Positions 51,517 through 61,025 are shown, numbered from the stretch's first letter. The stretch is 64,000 nucleotides of DNA from Pannonibacter sp051860505 (GCF_051860505.1 NZ_JBHYDX010000023.1:14719-78718); one strand, 5' to 3'. A program made the numbers and translations. The notes: generated by a model from the letters alone, not told the origin.

Positions 51517-53337
51517 TCAGTTGCCCTTGGAGGCCGAGCGCTCGGCGCGTTTGCGGTCGTTCGGGTCCAGCAGGGCCTTGCGCAGGCGAATGCTCTTCGG
51601 GGTCACTTCCACCAGCTCGTCATCGGCGATGTAGGACAGCGCGGCTTCAAGGCTGAGGCGGATCGGGGTGGTCAGCTTCACGGCCTCGTCCTTGCCGGCG
51701 GCACGGATGTTGGTGAGCTGCTTGCCCTTGAGGATGTTCACTTCGAGGTCATTGCCACGGGTGTGCTCGCCGATGATCATGCCCTGGTAGACCTTGACGC
51801 CCGGCTCGATCATCATCGAGCCGCGATCTTCCAGGTTGAACATGGCGTAAGCTACCGCTTCGCCGTCGCCATTGGAGATCAGCACACCGGTGTGGCGGGT
51901 CGGAATGTCGCCCTTGTACGGGGCGTATTCGTGGAACACGCGGTTGAAGATGGCGGTGCCACGGGTGTCTGACAGCAGCTCGCCCTGGTAGCCGATGAGG
52001 CCACGGGTCGGCGCGTAGAACTGCAGGCGCGTGCGGCCACCACCGGACGGACGCATCTCGCGCAGCTCGCCCTTGCGTTCGGACAGTTTCTGCACGACGA
52101 CGCCGGAGTGTTCCTCGTCGACGTCGATGGTGACTTCCTCGATCGGCTCGAGACGGTTGCCCTTCTCGTCGAACTGGTACACCACGCGCGGACGACCGAC
52201 GCAGAGTTCGAAGCCTTCGCGGCGCATGTTTTCGATCAGGATGGCGAGTTGCAGTTCGCCGCGACCGGCCACGACGAATGCATCGCCCTCGGCAGTGTCT
52301 TCGATCTTCAGCGCGACGTTGCCTTCGGCTTCGTCCATCAGGCGCTTGCGGATCACGCGGGACTGGACCTTGTCGCCCTCGGTGCCGGCGAGCGGGCCGT
52401 CGTTGACAAAGAAGGTCATCGAGAGGGTCGGCGGATCAATCGGCTGGGCCTTGATCGGAAGGCTCACGTCCATCGAGCAGAGCGTGTCGGCGACGGTGGC
52501 TTCCTGCATGCCGGCAATGGCGATGATGTCGCCAGCTTCGCCCTTTTCAATCGGCTGGCGCTCCAGGCCACGGAACGCGAGCACCTTCGAAATGCGGCCG
52601 GTCTCGACAACCTTGCCTTCGCGGGACAGGGCCTTGATCGGCATGTTCGGGATCGCTTCGCCGGCGACAATGCGGCCGGTCAGGATGCGGCCCAGGAACG
52701 GGTTGCTCTCGATCGTGGTGGCCAGCATCCGGAACGAGCCTTCTTCGGCCGTCGGTGCGGGGATGTGCTTGATGATGAGATCAAACAGCGGGGCCATGGA
52801 TTCGGCCGGGCCGGACGGGTCGTTGGCCATCCACTCCTGCTTGGCAGAACCGTAGATGACCGGGAAGTCCAGCTGTTCTTCGTTGGCATCCAGGGCTGCG
52901 AAGAGGTCGAATACCTCGTCGAGCACTTCCTCGGCGCGCTGCTCCGGCTTGTCGATCTTGTTGATCGCCACGATCGGCTTCAGGCCGAGCTTCAGCGCCT
53001 TGCCGAGCACGAACTTGGTCTGCGGCATCGGGCCTTCTGCGGCGTCCACCAGCAGGACCACGCCGTCGACCATGTGCAGGATGCGCTCGACTTCGCCGCC
53101 AAAGTCAGCGTGGCCAGGCGTGTCGACGATGTTGATGCGGGTGTCGTTCCAGACGAGGGAGGTCACCTTTGCCAGGATCGTAATACCGCGCTCACGCTCC
53201 AGGTCGTTGGAGTCCATCATGCGCTCTTCCGTGCGCTGGTTGTCGCGGAAGGAGCCCGACTTCTTGAGAAGGACGTCGATCAGGGTGGTCTTGCCATGGT
53301 CGACGTGGGCGATGATGGCGATGTTGCGCAGGTTCAT
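51517..53337 (-). CDS. typA: Ribosome-associated GTPase TypA/BipA
   Basis: The ATG at 53337 gives 606 residues starting MNLRNIAIIAHVDHGKTTL. It is a translational GTPase with G1 AHVDHGKT (9-16), switch DERERGIT-type ERERGITI, G3 DTPGHADFGGEV and G4 NKIDKPEQR, then EF-G-like domains III and V and the BipA-specific C-terminal domain. It assists large-subunit assembly and stress adaptation. It is divergent from a MarR gene and terminates at the hairpin beside repeat copy 2. Confidence 0.96.
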   Translation of the reverse strand: MNLRNIAIIAHVDHGKTTLIDVLLKKSGSFRDNQRTEERMMDSNDLERERGITILAKVTSLVWNDTRINIVDTPGHADFGGEVERILHMVDGVVLLVDAAEGPMPQTKFVLGKALKLGLKPIVAINKIDKPEQRAEEVLDEVFDLFAALDANEEQLDFPVIYGSAKQEWMANDPSGPAESMAPLFDLIIKHIPAPTAEEGSFRMLATTIESNPFLGRILTGRIVAGEAIPNMPIKALSREGKVVETGRISKVLAFRGLERQPIEKGEAGDIIAIAGMQEATVADTLCSMDVSLPIKAQPIDPPTLSMTFFVNDGPLAGTEGDKVQSRVIRKRLMDEAEGNVALKIEDTAEGDAFVVAGRGELQLAILIENMRREGFELCVGRPRVVYQFDEKGNRLEPIEEVTIDVDEEHSGVVVQKLSERKGELREMRPSGGGRTRLQFYAPTRGLIGYQGELLSDTRGTAIFNRVFHEYAPYKGDIPTRHTGVLISNGDGEAVAYAMFNLEDRGSMMIEPGVKVYQGMIIGEHTRGNDLEVNILKGKQLTNIRAAGKDEAVKLTTPIRLSLEAALSYIADDELVEVTPKSIRLRKALLDPNDRKRAERSASKGN

Positions 53338-53477
53338 TAATGGCTCCAAAAGACACGACGGGCCGTGGCCCGCAGGCGCGTGTCCTTGCATAGTGGCTCC
53401 CCGCCATCAGGCGGCGGGACGAAAAGTCGCGCTCTGTATAGTGCGGAAGCCGGATTTGTGCAACGCGGCAGCTTCAC

Positions 53478-53520
53478 TTGACGTGATGTCGAGGCGGGTG
53501 TAGTTAATAAGGAAACCTTA
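53478..53520 (+). promoter_or_regulatory. Promoter and palindromic operator of the MarR-MFS operon
   Basis: TTGACG (53478-53483) and TAGTTA (53501-53506) are 17 bp apart. Immediately downstream, TAAGG-AAA-CCTTA (53508-53520) is a perfect inverted repeat over the expected transcription start. That is the classic position for MarR self-repression. Confidence 0.55.
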
Positions 53521-53541
53521 CTATCAGTTTGTCTTATCAAA

Positions 53542-54042
53542 ATGACCGACAATGCCGCTTCTCAAAGTTGGCCTGAACCGCTGGATCCGCCCCTTGGGTT
53601 GCTGCTGACGGATGTTGCCCGGCTGCTGCGGCGCCGCCTTGATGTCGCGCTGGAACAGGTCGACACCGGCCTCACGCCGGCAGAGGCGCGGGCCATCAAC
53701 ATCATTCGCCGCATGCCCGGCCGGCGGCAGGGCGTGCTTGCCGAACTGATGGGGATCGAGCCCATGAGCCTCGTCGGTCATCTCGACCGGCTGGAGCAGG
53801 GCGGTATCATTCGCCGGGTCGTCGATCCGGGTGACCGGCGGGCGCGGATCATCGAGCTGACCGATGCGGCCGCTCCTGTTCTGCTGCGCATCGATGAAGC
53901 GTTGGCCCGGGTGAGGATGGAACTGACCGCCGGTCTCGATGAACCGCAGACCGAACAGCTTCATGCCCTGCTGCTGCATGTCAAGTCCAGCCTGGGCGAA
54001 GCTGATGCCCGGCCGCAACCGATCTTTCCCTGCTTTGAATGA
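53542..54042 (+). CDS. MarR-family regulator
   Basis: This 166-residue winged-helix protein has the recognition-helix region LAELMGIEPMSLVGHLDRLEQGGIIRR (about 67-93) and the wing VVDPGDRRARIIELTD (about 94-109), matching MarR. The ATG has little Shine-Dalgarno sequence. It sits 9 bp upstream of a Bcr/CflA-type efflux gene, so it most likely represses that exporter through the palindrome at 53508-53520 and is released by a drug-like ligand. Confidence 0.9.
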   Translation: MTDNAASQSWPEPLDPPLGLLLTDVARLLRRRLDVALEQVDTGLTPAEARAINIIRRMPGRRQGVLAELMGIEPMSLVGHLDRLEQGGIIRRVVDPGDRRARIIELTDAAAPVLLRIDEALARVRMELTAGLDEPQTEQLHALLLHVKSSLGEADARPQPIFPCFE

Positions 54043-54051
54043 AGGTGCGCA

Positions 54052-55254
54052 ATGCGTGACCAGTCGATACCCTTGATGAGTGAACGGCGAACGGCTGCCC
54101 TTGGCGCCGCGCTTGTTGCCATCGGTCCGGTGACCATGGCGCTCTACACGCCGGCGATGCCCGTGCTCGCAGAGGCATTCGACACCAGCCGGTCGATGAT
54201 CAAGCTGACGTTGACGGCCTATTTTGCTGGCTTTGCCCTGACCCAGCTGTTCTGCGGTCCGCTGACCGATGCGTTCGGGCGGCGACCCGTGACCTTGGCT
54301 TTCCTGCTGTTGTACCTTGGCTCGACGTTGCTTGCGACCTTTGCCCCGACCGTCGAGTGGATGATCGTCGCGCGGACCTTGCAAGGGGTTGGAGCGGCTG
54401 TCGGCATTTCGGTGTCCCGGGCGATCGTGCGCGATCAGTTCACCGGGCAGACGTCGGCGCGGATCATGAATGCCATCGGCACCATGCTGGCCATTGGTCC
54501 GGCGGTTTCCCCGACCATCGGTGGCCTGACGCTGGAGTATTTCGGCTGGCGTGAGATCTTCTGGTTCATGGTCGTCTACGGCGTCGTCCTGATGCTGGCG
54601 GTTGCGCTCTGGATGGCGGAGACGAACCGCTTTATCGACCGGGCCAACCTGCGCCCGGCGCGGCTTGTTGCCAACTATCGCGCTCTCTTGCGCGATCCGC
54701 AGTTCTTGCGGCCCAGCCTTCTGGTCGGGTTTGGCATTGGCTCGATCTACACGCTGGCGACGATCCTGCCCTTCGTCCTGATCGACCGGATCGGCCTGTC
54801 CCCCAGCCAGTTCGGGGTTGGCATGATGGTCCAGTCGGGCTGCTTTATCAGCGGAACACTGGTGACAGGGCGGCTGTTGCGGCGTGTGGATGCAGATCGG
54901 CTCATTCCCTACGGGCTGGCCGGGCTCGTTCTGGCCTCCCTGGCGATGGTTACAACGAACCTGCTGCTGCCACCGTCCTTTCTCGGTGTCATGCTGCCCG
55001 TTGGGCTGTTCGCCTTCTCTCTGGCCACCGTATTGCCGGCTGCGATGACTGCGTCCCTGCAGGGGTTTCCGCAGATGGCCGGAGCAGCGGCCTCGATGAC
55101 CGGGTTCCTGCAGTTCGGAACCGGGATCCTCGGCAGTCTCCTGGCGGCCTGGCTCGGGGATCCCTATCTCGCGATGTTGATCGTGGCGCCGGGCATGCCC
55201 TTGCTGGCAGTGCTGTCCTATCTCGCCCTGACCCCGCTTGCGACGCCTCGGTAG
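54052..55254 (+). CDS. MFS multidrug efflux transporter, Bcr/CflA family
   Basis: This 400-residue inner-membrane protein has twelve predicted helices. The Bcr/CflA start pattern (TMALYTPAMPVLAEAF, about 25-40), motif A as GPLTDAFGRRPV (about 69-80) and RTLQGVGAAVGISVSRAIVRDQ (about 106-127) place it among drug/H+ antiporters. It is 9 bp after the marR gene and under its probable control. It may export chloramphenicol-like drugs, sulfonamides or the cell's own metabolites; the substrate is unknown. Confidence 0.9.
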   Translation: MRDQSIPLMSERRTAALGAALVAIGPVTMALYTPAMPVLAEAFDTSRSMIKLTLTAYFAGFALTQLFCGPLTDAFGRRPVTLAFLLLYLGSTLLATFAPTVEWMIVARTLQGVGAAVGISVSRAIVRDQFTGQTSARIMNAIGTMLAIGPAVSPTIGGLTLEYFGWREIFWFMVVYGVVLMLAVALWMAETNRFIDRANLRPARLVANYRALLRDPQFLRPSLLVGFGIGSIYTLATILPFVLIDRIGLSPSQFGVGMMVQSGCFISGTLVTGRLLRRVDADRLIPYGLAGLVLASLAMVTTNLLLPPSFLGVMLPVGLFAFSLATVLPAAMTASLQGFPQMAGAAASMTGFLQFGTGILGSLLAAWLGDPYLAMLIVAPGMPLLAVLSYLALTPLATPR

Positions 55255-55401
55255 CAAGATCATGTCGGATTGCTGCCGGCCAGTGCCGTGTCGTGGCTTG
55301 ACCTTGGCCAGGGGACGCGCGATGACGCTCGGCCTTGACGTTCAAGCTTGTCCGGGTGCCCGTCCCGGCCGTCGCAGGGGCCTTTGAGGAACTTCACCGT
55401 G

Positions 55402-56244
55402 ATGGCGCATAAACACTACATCCTGCCCTCGGCCGGCAGCCGATGCCACGTCATGGGCATTTTGAACGTCACGCCGGATTCCTTTTCGGACGGCGGCCGT
55501 CATGCGGCAGCCGGAGCAGCCCTTGAGCATGCCAAGGCGATGATCGCCGAAGGTGCTGACATCATCGACATTGGTGCCGAGAGCACCCGGCCAGGGGCTG
55601 TCGCCGTCGATGCTACTGCCGAGTGGGCGCGGCTGGAACCGGTTCTGGAACCTGTGATCGCACTTGGGGTCCCCGTTTCCATCGACACCTACAAGGCCGC
55701 AATTGCCCGCAGGGCCTGTGCGCTCGGCGCGGCCCTCATCAATGACGTCTGGGGCCTGCAGAAGGACCCTGCCATGGCGGATGTGGTGGCTGAGGCTGGC
55801 GTTCCGGTGGTGATGATGCACAACCGGCTTGAGGCCGATGCGTCCATCGACATCCTTTCGGATATTAACCGGTTCTTCGAGCGCTCGATGGAACTGGCGG
55901 AGCGGGCCGGCATTCCGCGCGCGCGGCAGGTGCTCGATCCGGGCTTCGGTTTCGGCAAGACGGTGGACCAGAACTATCTTGTCCTGAACCGGCTCGAAAG
56001 CCTTGCCAAGCACGGGCTGCCGATCCTCGCAGGCGCCTCGCGCAAGCGCATGATCGGCGCCGTTCTGGACGTTCCGACCGAGGAGCGATTGTTCGGGTCG
56101 CTTGCCGTGCATCTCCTGGCTGCCGAGCGGGGGGCGGTGATCGTGCGGGTGCATGATGTCCGGCCACATGTCGAGGCGCTGACCATTCAGGCTGCCATGC
56201 GGCGCGAGGCAGGTGCCGGCGAACCGGTGAGGACAGGGCATTGA
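55402..56244 (+). CDS. folP: Dihydropteroate synthase
   Basis: The ATG at 55402 gives 280 residues. The pterin/diphosphate sites are clear: MGILNVTPDSFSDGG (about 18-32), DIGAESTRPGA (about 56-66), RQVLDPGFGFGKT (about 175-187) and GASRKRMIG. It joins p-aminobenzoate to hydroxymethyl-dihydropterin diphosphate. The folK start codon overlaps its stop, so the two are translationally coupled. No folB gene is between them. Confidence 0.95.
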   Translation: MAHKHYILPSAGSRCHVMGILNVTPDSFSDGGRHAAAGAALEHAKAMIAEGADIIDIGAESTRPGAVAVDATAEWARLEPVLEPVIALGVPVSIDTYKAAIARRACALGAALINDVWGLQKDPAMADVVAEAGVPVVMMHNRLEADASIDILSDINRFFERSMELAERAGIPRARQVLDPGFGFGKTVDQNYLVLNRLESLAKHGLPILAGASRKRMIGAVLDVPTEERLFGSLAVHLLAAERGAVIVRVHDVRPHVEALTIQAAMRREAGAGEPVRTGH

Positions 56245-56747
56245 CGCATGTTGCGGGCGCCTGGCAGCGCGCGGCGCTGGGCCTTGGCTCAAATATGGGC
56301 GATCCAAAGGCCAACCTTGCCCGGGCCATCGCCCTGCTCGACGCCAGTCCCGGCATCCAGGTCCGCGATGTTTCGCCGGCCTACCGCACGCCGCCGTGGG
56401 GACCTGTCCCGCAGGATGACTACCGCAATATCTGCCTTGTCATCGAAACGACGCTCGCGCCGGTCGATCTGCTGCGCCGCTGCCTGGCGGTCGAGAAGCT
56501 GATGGGGCGGGTGCGGGATGTGCGTTGGGGGCCGCGTCTCATTGATATCGACGTGCTGTTGTATGAAGATACCAAGCTCGATCATCCCGAGTTGACTGTC
56601 CCGCATCCGCGCATGGCCGAGCGGGCTTTCGTGTTGGTGCCTTTGGCCGATGTCTGGCCCGATGCGGTGATCGGGGAGGGCCTGACGGTCGCTGGTGCTT
56701 TGGCCTCCTGCTCCGGTCGGGAAGGCGTCATCCGCCTCGAGGACTGA
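56241..56747 (+). CDS. folK: Hydroxymethyl-dihydropterin pyrophosphokinase
   Basis: The frame begins with TTG overlapping the folP stop and encodes 168 residues. HPPK signatures GLGSNMGDPKANL (about 13-25), the EVVSPAYRTPPWG-like DVSPAYRTPPWGP (about 43-55) and GPRLIDIDVLLYED (about 95-108) with the catalytic Asp pair are present. It makes the pterin diphosphate used by FolP. A strong terminator lies 17 bp after the stop. Confidence 0.93.
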   Translation: MTHVAGAWQRAALGLGSNMGDPKANLARAIALLDASPGIQVRDVSPAYRTPPWGPVPQDDYRNICLVIETTLAPVDLLRRCLAVEKLMGRVRDVRWGPRLIDIDVLLYEDTKLDHPELTVPHPRMAERAFVLVPLADVWPDAVIGEGLTVAGALASCSGREGVIRLED

Positions 56748-56762
56748 GATCTCGCCTCAAGG

Positions 56763-56790
56763 AAAACGCCCGGAAAGCCGGGCGTTTTTG
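56763..56790 (+). terminator. Rho-independent terminator after folK
   Basis: A 9-bp stem AACGCCCGG / CCGGGCGTT with an AAAG loop is followed by TTTTTG. The A-rich left side could also serve the convergent lysozyme gene. Confidence 0.92.
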
Positions 56791-56814
56791 TTCGCGATCC
56801 TATTGTGGTTCACG

Positions 56815-57549
56815 TCACGGGTTCGGCAACTCGCCGCGCAGCCACTGCTGCCACTGTCGCTTGGTACCGAAGAAGACGTTGCGATCGACATCTCCCTTGA
56901 TGCCGGGGACGCGGCCTTCGGCGGTGTACTGCCAGAAAACCCAGTCGTCCCGCTTCGTGTACATGTGCATCGGGTGTCGCGCCACCGAGCGGATCCAGAA
57001 GTCATGCGCCGTGAAGTGGCCGACAAGAATTTCGCGGTGGAAGTCGACGGTCGTGTAGACCACCGGACGCTTGCCGTAATGCGCCTGCAGGGCATCGAGG
57101 AAAAGGGTCATGTCGGCGACGATCTTGCCCTGTGGCGGACGGGTCCGGCAGGTCTTGGACTCGCCGTTCCACTCCATGTCCAGCACGGGGGGCAGGGCTG
57201 CGGGATCGACCGGAACGTTCTGGATGAACCAGGCGATCTGGTCCTCTACCGGCCGGCAGAAGTAATAGAAATGGTAGGCGCCGCGCGGCACGCCGGCGGC
57301 CCTGGCCGCGTTCCAGTTTTCCACGAACTTCGGGTCGACGAAGTCACCGCCCTCCGTCGCCTTGATAAAGGCAAACTGGGTGCCGGCCTTGCGCACGGTG
57401 TGCCAGTCGATATCGCCCTGCCAGCGGGAGATGTCGATGCCGTGGATCGGGAAATCCGACGGCACAGGATCCCGGTCCTCGTAGGACGCGCAGGCTGTGA
57501 GCGAGAAGGTCAGCAGGAAGACGGCCAGACGGCGCGGGAACGCGAGCAC
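56815..57549 (-). CDS. GH25 muramidase, lipoprotein
   Basis: This 244-residue protein starts with GTG and has a lipoprotein signal peptide with lipobox LTAC (Cys near 20). Family 25 lysozyme features follow: GIDISRWQGDIDW (about 37-49), FIKATEGG (about 60-67), GAYHFYYF (about 90-97) and the acidic catalytic pair in VLDMEWNG (about 119-126). It should cleave peptidoglycan N-acetylmuramyl bonds from the periplasmic side of a membrane. It converges on folK. Confidence 0.9.
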   Translation of the reverse strand: MLAFPRRLAVFLLTFSLTACASYEDRDPVPSDFPIHGIDISRWQGDIDWHTVRKAGTQFAFIKATEGGDFVDPKFVENWNAARAAGVPRGAYHFYYFCRPVEDQIAWFIQNVPVDPAALPPVLDMEWNGESKTCRTRPPQGKIVADMTLFLDALQAHYGKRPVVYTTVDFHREILVGHFTAHDFWIRSVARHPMHMYTKRDDWVFWQYTAEGRVPGIKGDVDRNVFFGTKRQWQQWLRGELPNP

Positions 57550-57717
57550 GGGAACCCCTCAGGTTAACGAAATACAAAGACTGAGCCTCAAAATGCGGCA
57601 AATTCCCTAACGGACCGTAGAGAAATCGTGGCGGGAATGGGGCATTTGTGATCGGCGCTTCGGTGTGGTCTTGTCTGGCGCGGACCGGCCAAGGGGGCAG
57701 GACGCGGGAGAACGGCA

Positions 57718-58329
57718 ATGGATGGCATCACACTGTATGGCGCACTCAACTCGGGGCATTCCTTCAAGGTGCGGCTGTTGCTGCTGATGGCCGGGGTACC
57801 CCATCACTATGTCGCGATCGACATCAGCCAGCCCCGCGATGCCCGTCCGGCTGATTTCCGAAGCATGTCGCCCTTCGGTGAAGTTCCGGTGCTGGTCGAA
57901 GACGGCACGAGCCTGGCGCAATCGAATGCGCTTCTCCTGCACCTGTCCCGGCAGACAGGCGTGCTCGGAGCCGAAGACGAGGCAGGATGGACAGCCATTA
58001 CGTCCTGGCTGTTCTGGGAGGCAAACCGGATCGGCCGGTCCTACCCGAACCTGCGCTGGTATCGCCGGTTCGACGACAGCGGTGATCCTGCCCTGGTGCG
58101 CTGGTTTGAAGAAACGGCCCGGACGGATCTCGACCGGATGGAACGCGAACTTGCCTCACGTGCCTTCCTCTTGGGGCGCCCCACCATCGCGGATCTCTCG
58201 TTGGCGGCTTATCTGCTCTATGGCGATGATATCGGTCTCGACATGAGCGGGTGGCCGGCGGTGATGGCCTGGCTTGACCGGATCCGCGCGTTGCCGGGCT
58301 ATCGGCCGCCGCTGGACATCATGGGCTGA
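57718..58329 (+). CDS. Glutathione S-transferase family protein
   Basis: This 203-residue two-domain protein has a thioredoxin-like N-terminal half (TLYGALNSGHSFKVRLLLLM, about 5-24) with cis-Pro in FGEVPVLVEDG (about 52-62) and QSNALLLHL for gamma-glutamyl contact, then a helical domain with the N-capping TIADLSLAAYL (about 160-170). The Ser near residue 12 could activate glutathione. It stands alone; the substrate is unknown. Confidence 0.88.
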   Translation: MDGITLYGALNSGHSFKVRLLLLMAGVPHHYVAIDISQPRDARPADFRSMSPFGEVPVLVEDGTSLAQSNALLLHLSRQTGVLGAEDEAGWTAITSWLFWEANRIGRSYPNLRWYRRFDDSGDPALVRWFEETARTDLDRMERELASRAFLLGRPTIADLSLAAYLLYGDDIGLDMSGWPAVMAWLDRIRALPGYRPPLDIMG

Positions 58330-58419
58330 GGTCGGTCCAGGGCCCTGGAAAACGCTCTAGGCTTGCCTGGACAAGCCGCTTATGAATGGCACTCCTGCCT
58401 TTTGCTTCCGGATTCGCCC

Positions 58420-59229
58420 ATGACCGACCACCTGACGATTGCCACCTGGAACATCAATTCCGTCCGTTTGCGCATGCCGATTGTCGAGAAGTTCCTGAGC
58501 GAGCAGGCGCCGGATGTCCTGTGCCTGCAGGAAACCAAATGCCCGGACGCGAACTTTCCGGAAGGGGCTTTCCGCAAGCTCGGCTACGAGCATCTGGCGA
58601 TCAACGGGCAGAAGGGCTACCACGGCGTGGCGATCGCCTCGAAGCGCCCGCTATCGGACCTTGAACGCCGCGACTTTTGCGGCAAGGGCGATGCGCGGCA
58701 TCTGGCCGTCAGCGTGCCTTTCGGCGGGGATCAGGTCCGTGTGCACAATTTCTACGTTCCGGCCGGCGGCGACGAACCTGACCGCGAGATCAACGACAAG
58801 TTCGGCCACAAGCTCGACTTCATGGCCGAGATGCAGGCCTGGTTGATCGGGGCAGAGGCGACCAGGCCGGCGGTTGTGGTCGGCGATCTCAATGTCGCGC
58901 CCTATGAGCACGATGTCTGGTCCCACAAGGCGCTGTTGAAGGTCGTGTCGCACACACCGGTCGAGACGGAGTTGTTCGAGGCCATTCGAACCGGCGGCGA
59001 CTGGGTCGATGCCATGCGCCAGATCGTGCCGATGTCCGACAAGCTCTACACGTGGTGGAGCTATCGGGCGAAGGACTGGAACGCGGCAGACAAGGGGCGC
59101 CGGCTTGACCATGTCTGGCTGTCGCGCCCGCTTGCCGGCGCGTTGAAGGAGACCATGGTGCTGCGCGAGGCGCGGGGCTGGGAGAAGCCCTCGGACCACG
59201 TGCCGGTGATCGCAGTCCTGGAGGCCTGA
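58420..59229 (+). CDS. xthA: Exodeoxyribonuclease III
   Basis: The ATG at 58420 gives 269 residues. Metal and catalytic motifs of the exonuclease III family are in order: ATWNINSVRLR (8-18), LCLQETKCPD (about 35-44), VVGDLNVAP (about 156-164) and RLDHVWLS plus SDHVPV near the C terminus. It is an AP endonuclease and 3'-repair enzyme. It converges on a quinone oxidoreductase gene with 18 bp between stops. Confidence 0.95.
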   Translation: MTDHLTIATWNINSVRLRMPIVEKFLSEQAPDVLCLQETKCPDANFPEGAFRKLGYEHLAINGQKGYHGVAIASKRPLSDLERRDFCGKGDARHLAVSVPFGGDQVRVHNFYVPAGGDEPDREINDKFGHKLDFMAEMQAWLIGAEATRPAVVVGDLNVAPYEHDVWSHKALLKVVSHTPVETELFEAIRTGGDWVDAMRQIVPMSDKLYTWWSYRAKDWNAADKGRRLDHVWLSRPLAGALKETMVLREARGWEKPSDHVPVIAVLEA

Positions 59230-59247
59230 GCGGGCGCTTCCCCCGCC

Positions 59248-60228
59248 TCAGGGCCTGACGATGATCTTGCCACGCACCTTGCGGTCTGCGATCTCCTGGA
59301 TCGCTTCCGCTGTTCGGTCCATCGGATAGATCGCGTGGATATGTGGCTTCAGCTTGCCCTGGCGGACCCAGTCGAGGATCTGCGTCATGTTCGACCAGTG
59401 GCCTTCCGGGTCGCGGATGATCGCTTCGCCCCAGAACACGCCCTGGATGTCGCAGCCCTTCAGCATGACGAGGTTCAGCGGGATCTTCGGGATTTCGCCC
59501 GCGGCAAAGCCGACGACCAGATAGCGGCCTTCCCAGGCGGTGGCGCGCAGCGCCTGCTCCGCCATGTCGCCGCCGACCGGATCATAGACAACGTCAGCGC
59601 CCATGCCGCTGGTCAGGGCCTTGAGCCTCTCCTTCAGCGGTTCGTTTGCATAGTTGATGGTCTCATGGGCGCCGAGGCTGCGGGCGAAGGCGAGCTTGTC
59701 GTCGGAGGATGCGCAGGCGATCACCCGGGCCCCCATGATGTTGGCGATCTCGATGGCGGCCTGCCCGACACCGCCGGCCGCGCCCAGGACGGCGACCGTC
59801 TCGCCTTCCTGCAGTTTCGCCCGGTCCCGGAAGGCGTGCAGTGTTGTGCCGTATGTCACCGAGAGGCCTGCAGCAGCCTCGAAGGAAATGCCGTCCGGCA
59901 TCGGCACAAGATCGTCTTCGATGGCGATGACAACTTCGCGGGCGGCTCCAAAGCGGATGTAACCGATGACCGGGTCACCCGGGCGGAACCGGTCAACATC
60001 ATCGCCGATCGCCTCGACCACACCGGCAAACTCGGCGGCCGGAGAAAACGGCAGCTCTGGCCGGATCTGGTACTTGCCCTCGATGATCAGCGTGTCGAAA
60101 AAGTTGAGCGCGAAAGCCTTGACGCGGACTTTGACCTCACCTGGTCCCGGTTGAGGATCGTCCAGCGTTTCGAGTGTCAGGCTGGATGCCGGTCCAAGAC
60201 TGCGGCACAAAACGGCTTTCACGATCAT
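59248..60228 (-). CDS. NADPH:quinone oxidoreductase (zinc-free MDR family)
   Basis: This 326-residue medium-chain dehydrogenase/reductase begins MIVKAVLCRSLGP and has the GroES-like domain with FAGVVEAIG, then the Rossmann motif VLGAAGGVGQAAIE (about 146-159). It lacks structural zinc cysteines, placing it in the quinone oxidoreductase group. It probably reduces quinones or reactive carbonyls using NADPH. No operon partner is visible. Confidence 0.9.
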   Translation of the reverse strand: MIVKAVLCRSLGPASSLTLETLDDPQPGPGEVKVRVKAFALNFFDTLIIEGKYQIRPELPFSPAAEFAGVVEAIGDDVDRFRPGDPVIGYIRFGAAREVVIAIEDDLVPMPDGISFEAAAGLSVTYGTTLHAFRDRAKLQEGETVAVLGAAGGVGQAAIEIANIMGARVIACASSDDKLAFARSLGAHETINYANEPLKERLKALTSGMGADVVYDPVGGDMAEQALRATAWEGRYLVVGFAAGEIPKIPLNLVMLKGCDIQGVFWGEAIIRDPEGHWSNMTQILDWVRQGKLKPHIHAIYPMDRTAEAIQEIADRKVRGKIIVRP

Positions 60229-60426
60229 TTCCCCCCGGAAATCCCGAATAACGTAGCGTATTGCCTAGCATGGCGCGGGCTCTGCGGAAAGATTCCGCGT
60301 TGCAAAAGATAACGAGGCTCTGTGCTTGAACCGATCCGGATCGTCGGGCAAACAGACCGAACGAACCAAGCGGGTCACGTCAACGTGATATGTGCCGCAA
60401 TCAGGGAACCAGGAAAGCAGCCGGCG

Positions 60427-61014
60427 ATGCGTGGATATTTTGCAGTAGGGGCGGAAGGCCTGTCGAAACGGATGAACCTCGGCAACCTGATGCGCTCGGC
60501 CCACGCCTTCGGCGCCAGTTTCTTTTTCACCGTTGATGCCGGCCCCGCGATCCGGCGTGCGCCGCGCTCGGACACATCGAACAGCCCGGATCATCTGCCG
60601 GTGTTTTCCTGGGACACCGTGGAGACAATGGACCTGCCGGCGAAGTGCCAACTGGTTGGCGTCGAACTGACCGATGATGCGATTGATCTGCCGAGCTTCA
60701 TGCATCCCTTGCGGGCGGCCTATGTGCTGGGGCCGGAGCGGGGCTCGTTGTCTTCAGCGATGCTGTCCCGTTGTGATCATGTGATCCGGATCCCGAGCAA
60801 GTTTTGCATCAATGTGGCGACTGCAGGGGCGATTGTTCTCTATGACCGGCACCGTGCGCTTGGCCGCTACGCCGATCGGCCTGTTGCCTCAGGCGGGCCG
60901 AAGGGAGACAAGGCGGCTCACGCCCATGGTGGCCCCATTTTTCGCAGTGGTCGGCAGGTGCCTGGATGGGAGCGCGGCGGCGGGGCGGACAGTTCCGGCG
61001 AACCGGTGGAGTAA
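60427..61014 (+). CDS. SPOUT-family RNA 2'-O-methyltransferase (TrmH/SpoU type)
   Basis: The ATG at 60427 behind aggaaag gives 195 residues. The SpoU motifs are intact: NLGNLMRSAHAFG (about 17-29), YVLGPERGSLS (about 99-109) and IPSKFCINVATAGAIVLYDR (about 123-142), which form the knotted SAM site. The N-terminal RNA-binding domain found in longer family members is absent. It should methylate a ribose in tRNA or rRNA; the target is unknown. Confidence 0.9.
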   Translation: MRGYFAVGAEGLSKRMNLGNLMRSAHAFGASFFFTVDAGPAIRRAPRSDTSNSPDHLPVFSWDTVETMDLPAKCQLVGVELTDDAIDLPSFMHPLRAAYVLGPERGSLSSAMLSRCDHVIRIPSKFCINVATAGAIVLYDRHRALGRYADRPVASGGPKGDKAAHAHGGPIFRSGRQVPGWERGGGADSSGEPVE

Positions 61015-61025
61015 ATCTGCCGCCT

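Noticed and set aside
52108..53340. 410-codon plus-strand frame opposite typA
   Set aside because: It is a shadow of the conserved typA gene. Its product has no recognisable motif and no ribosome site.
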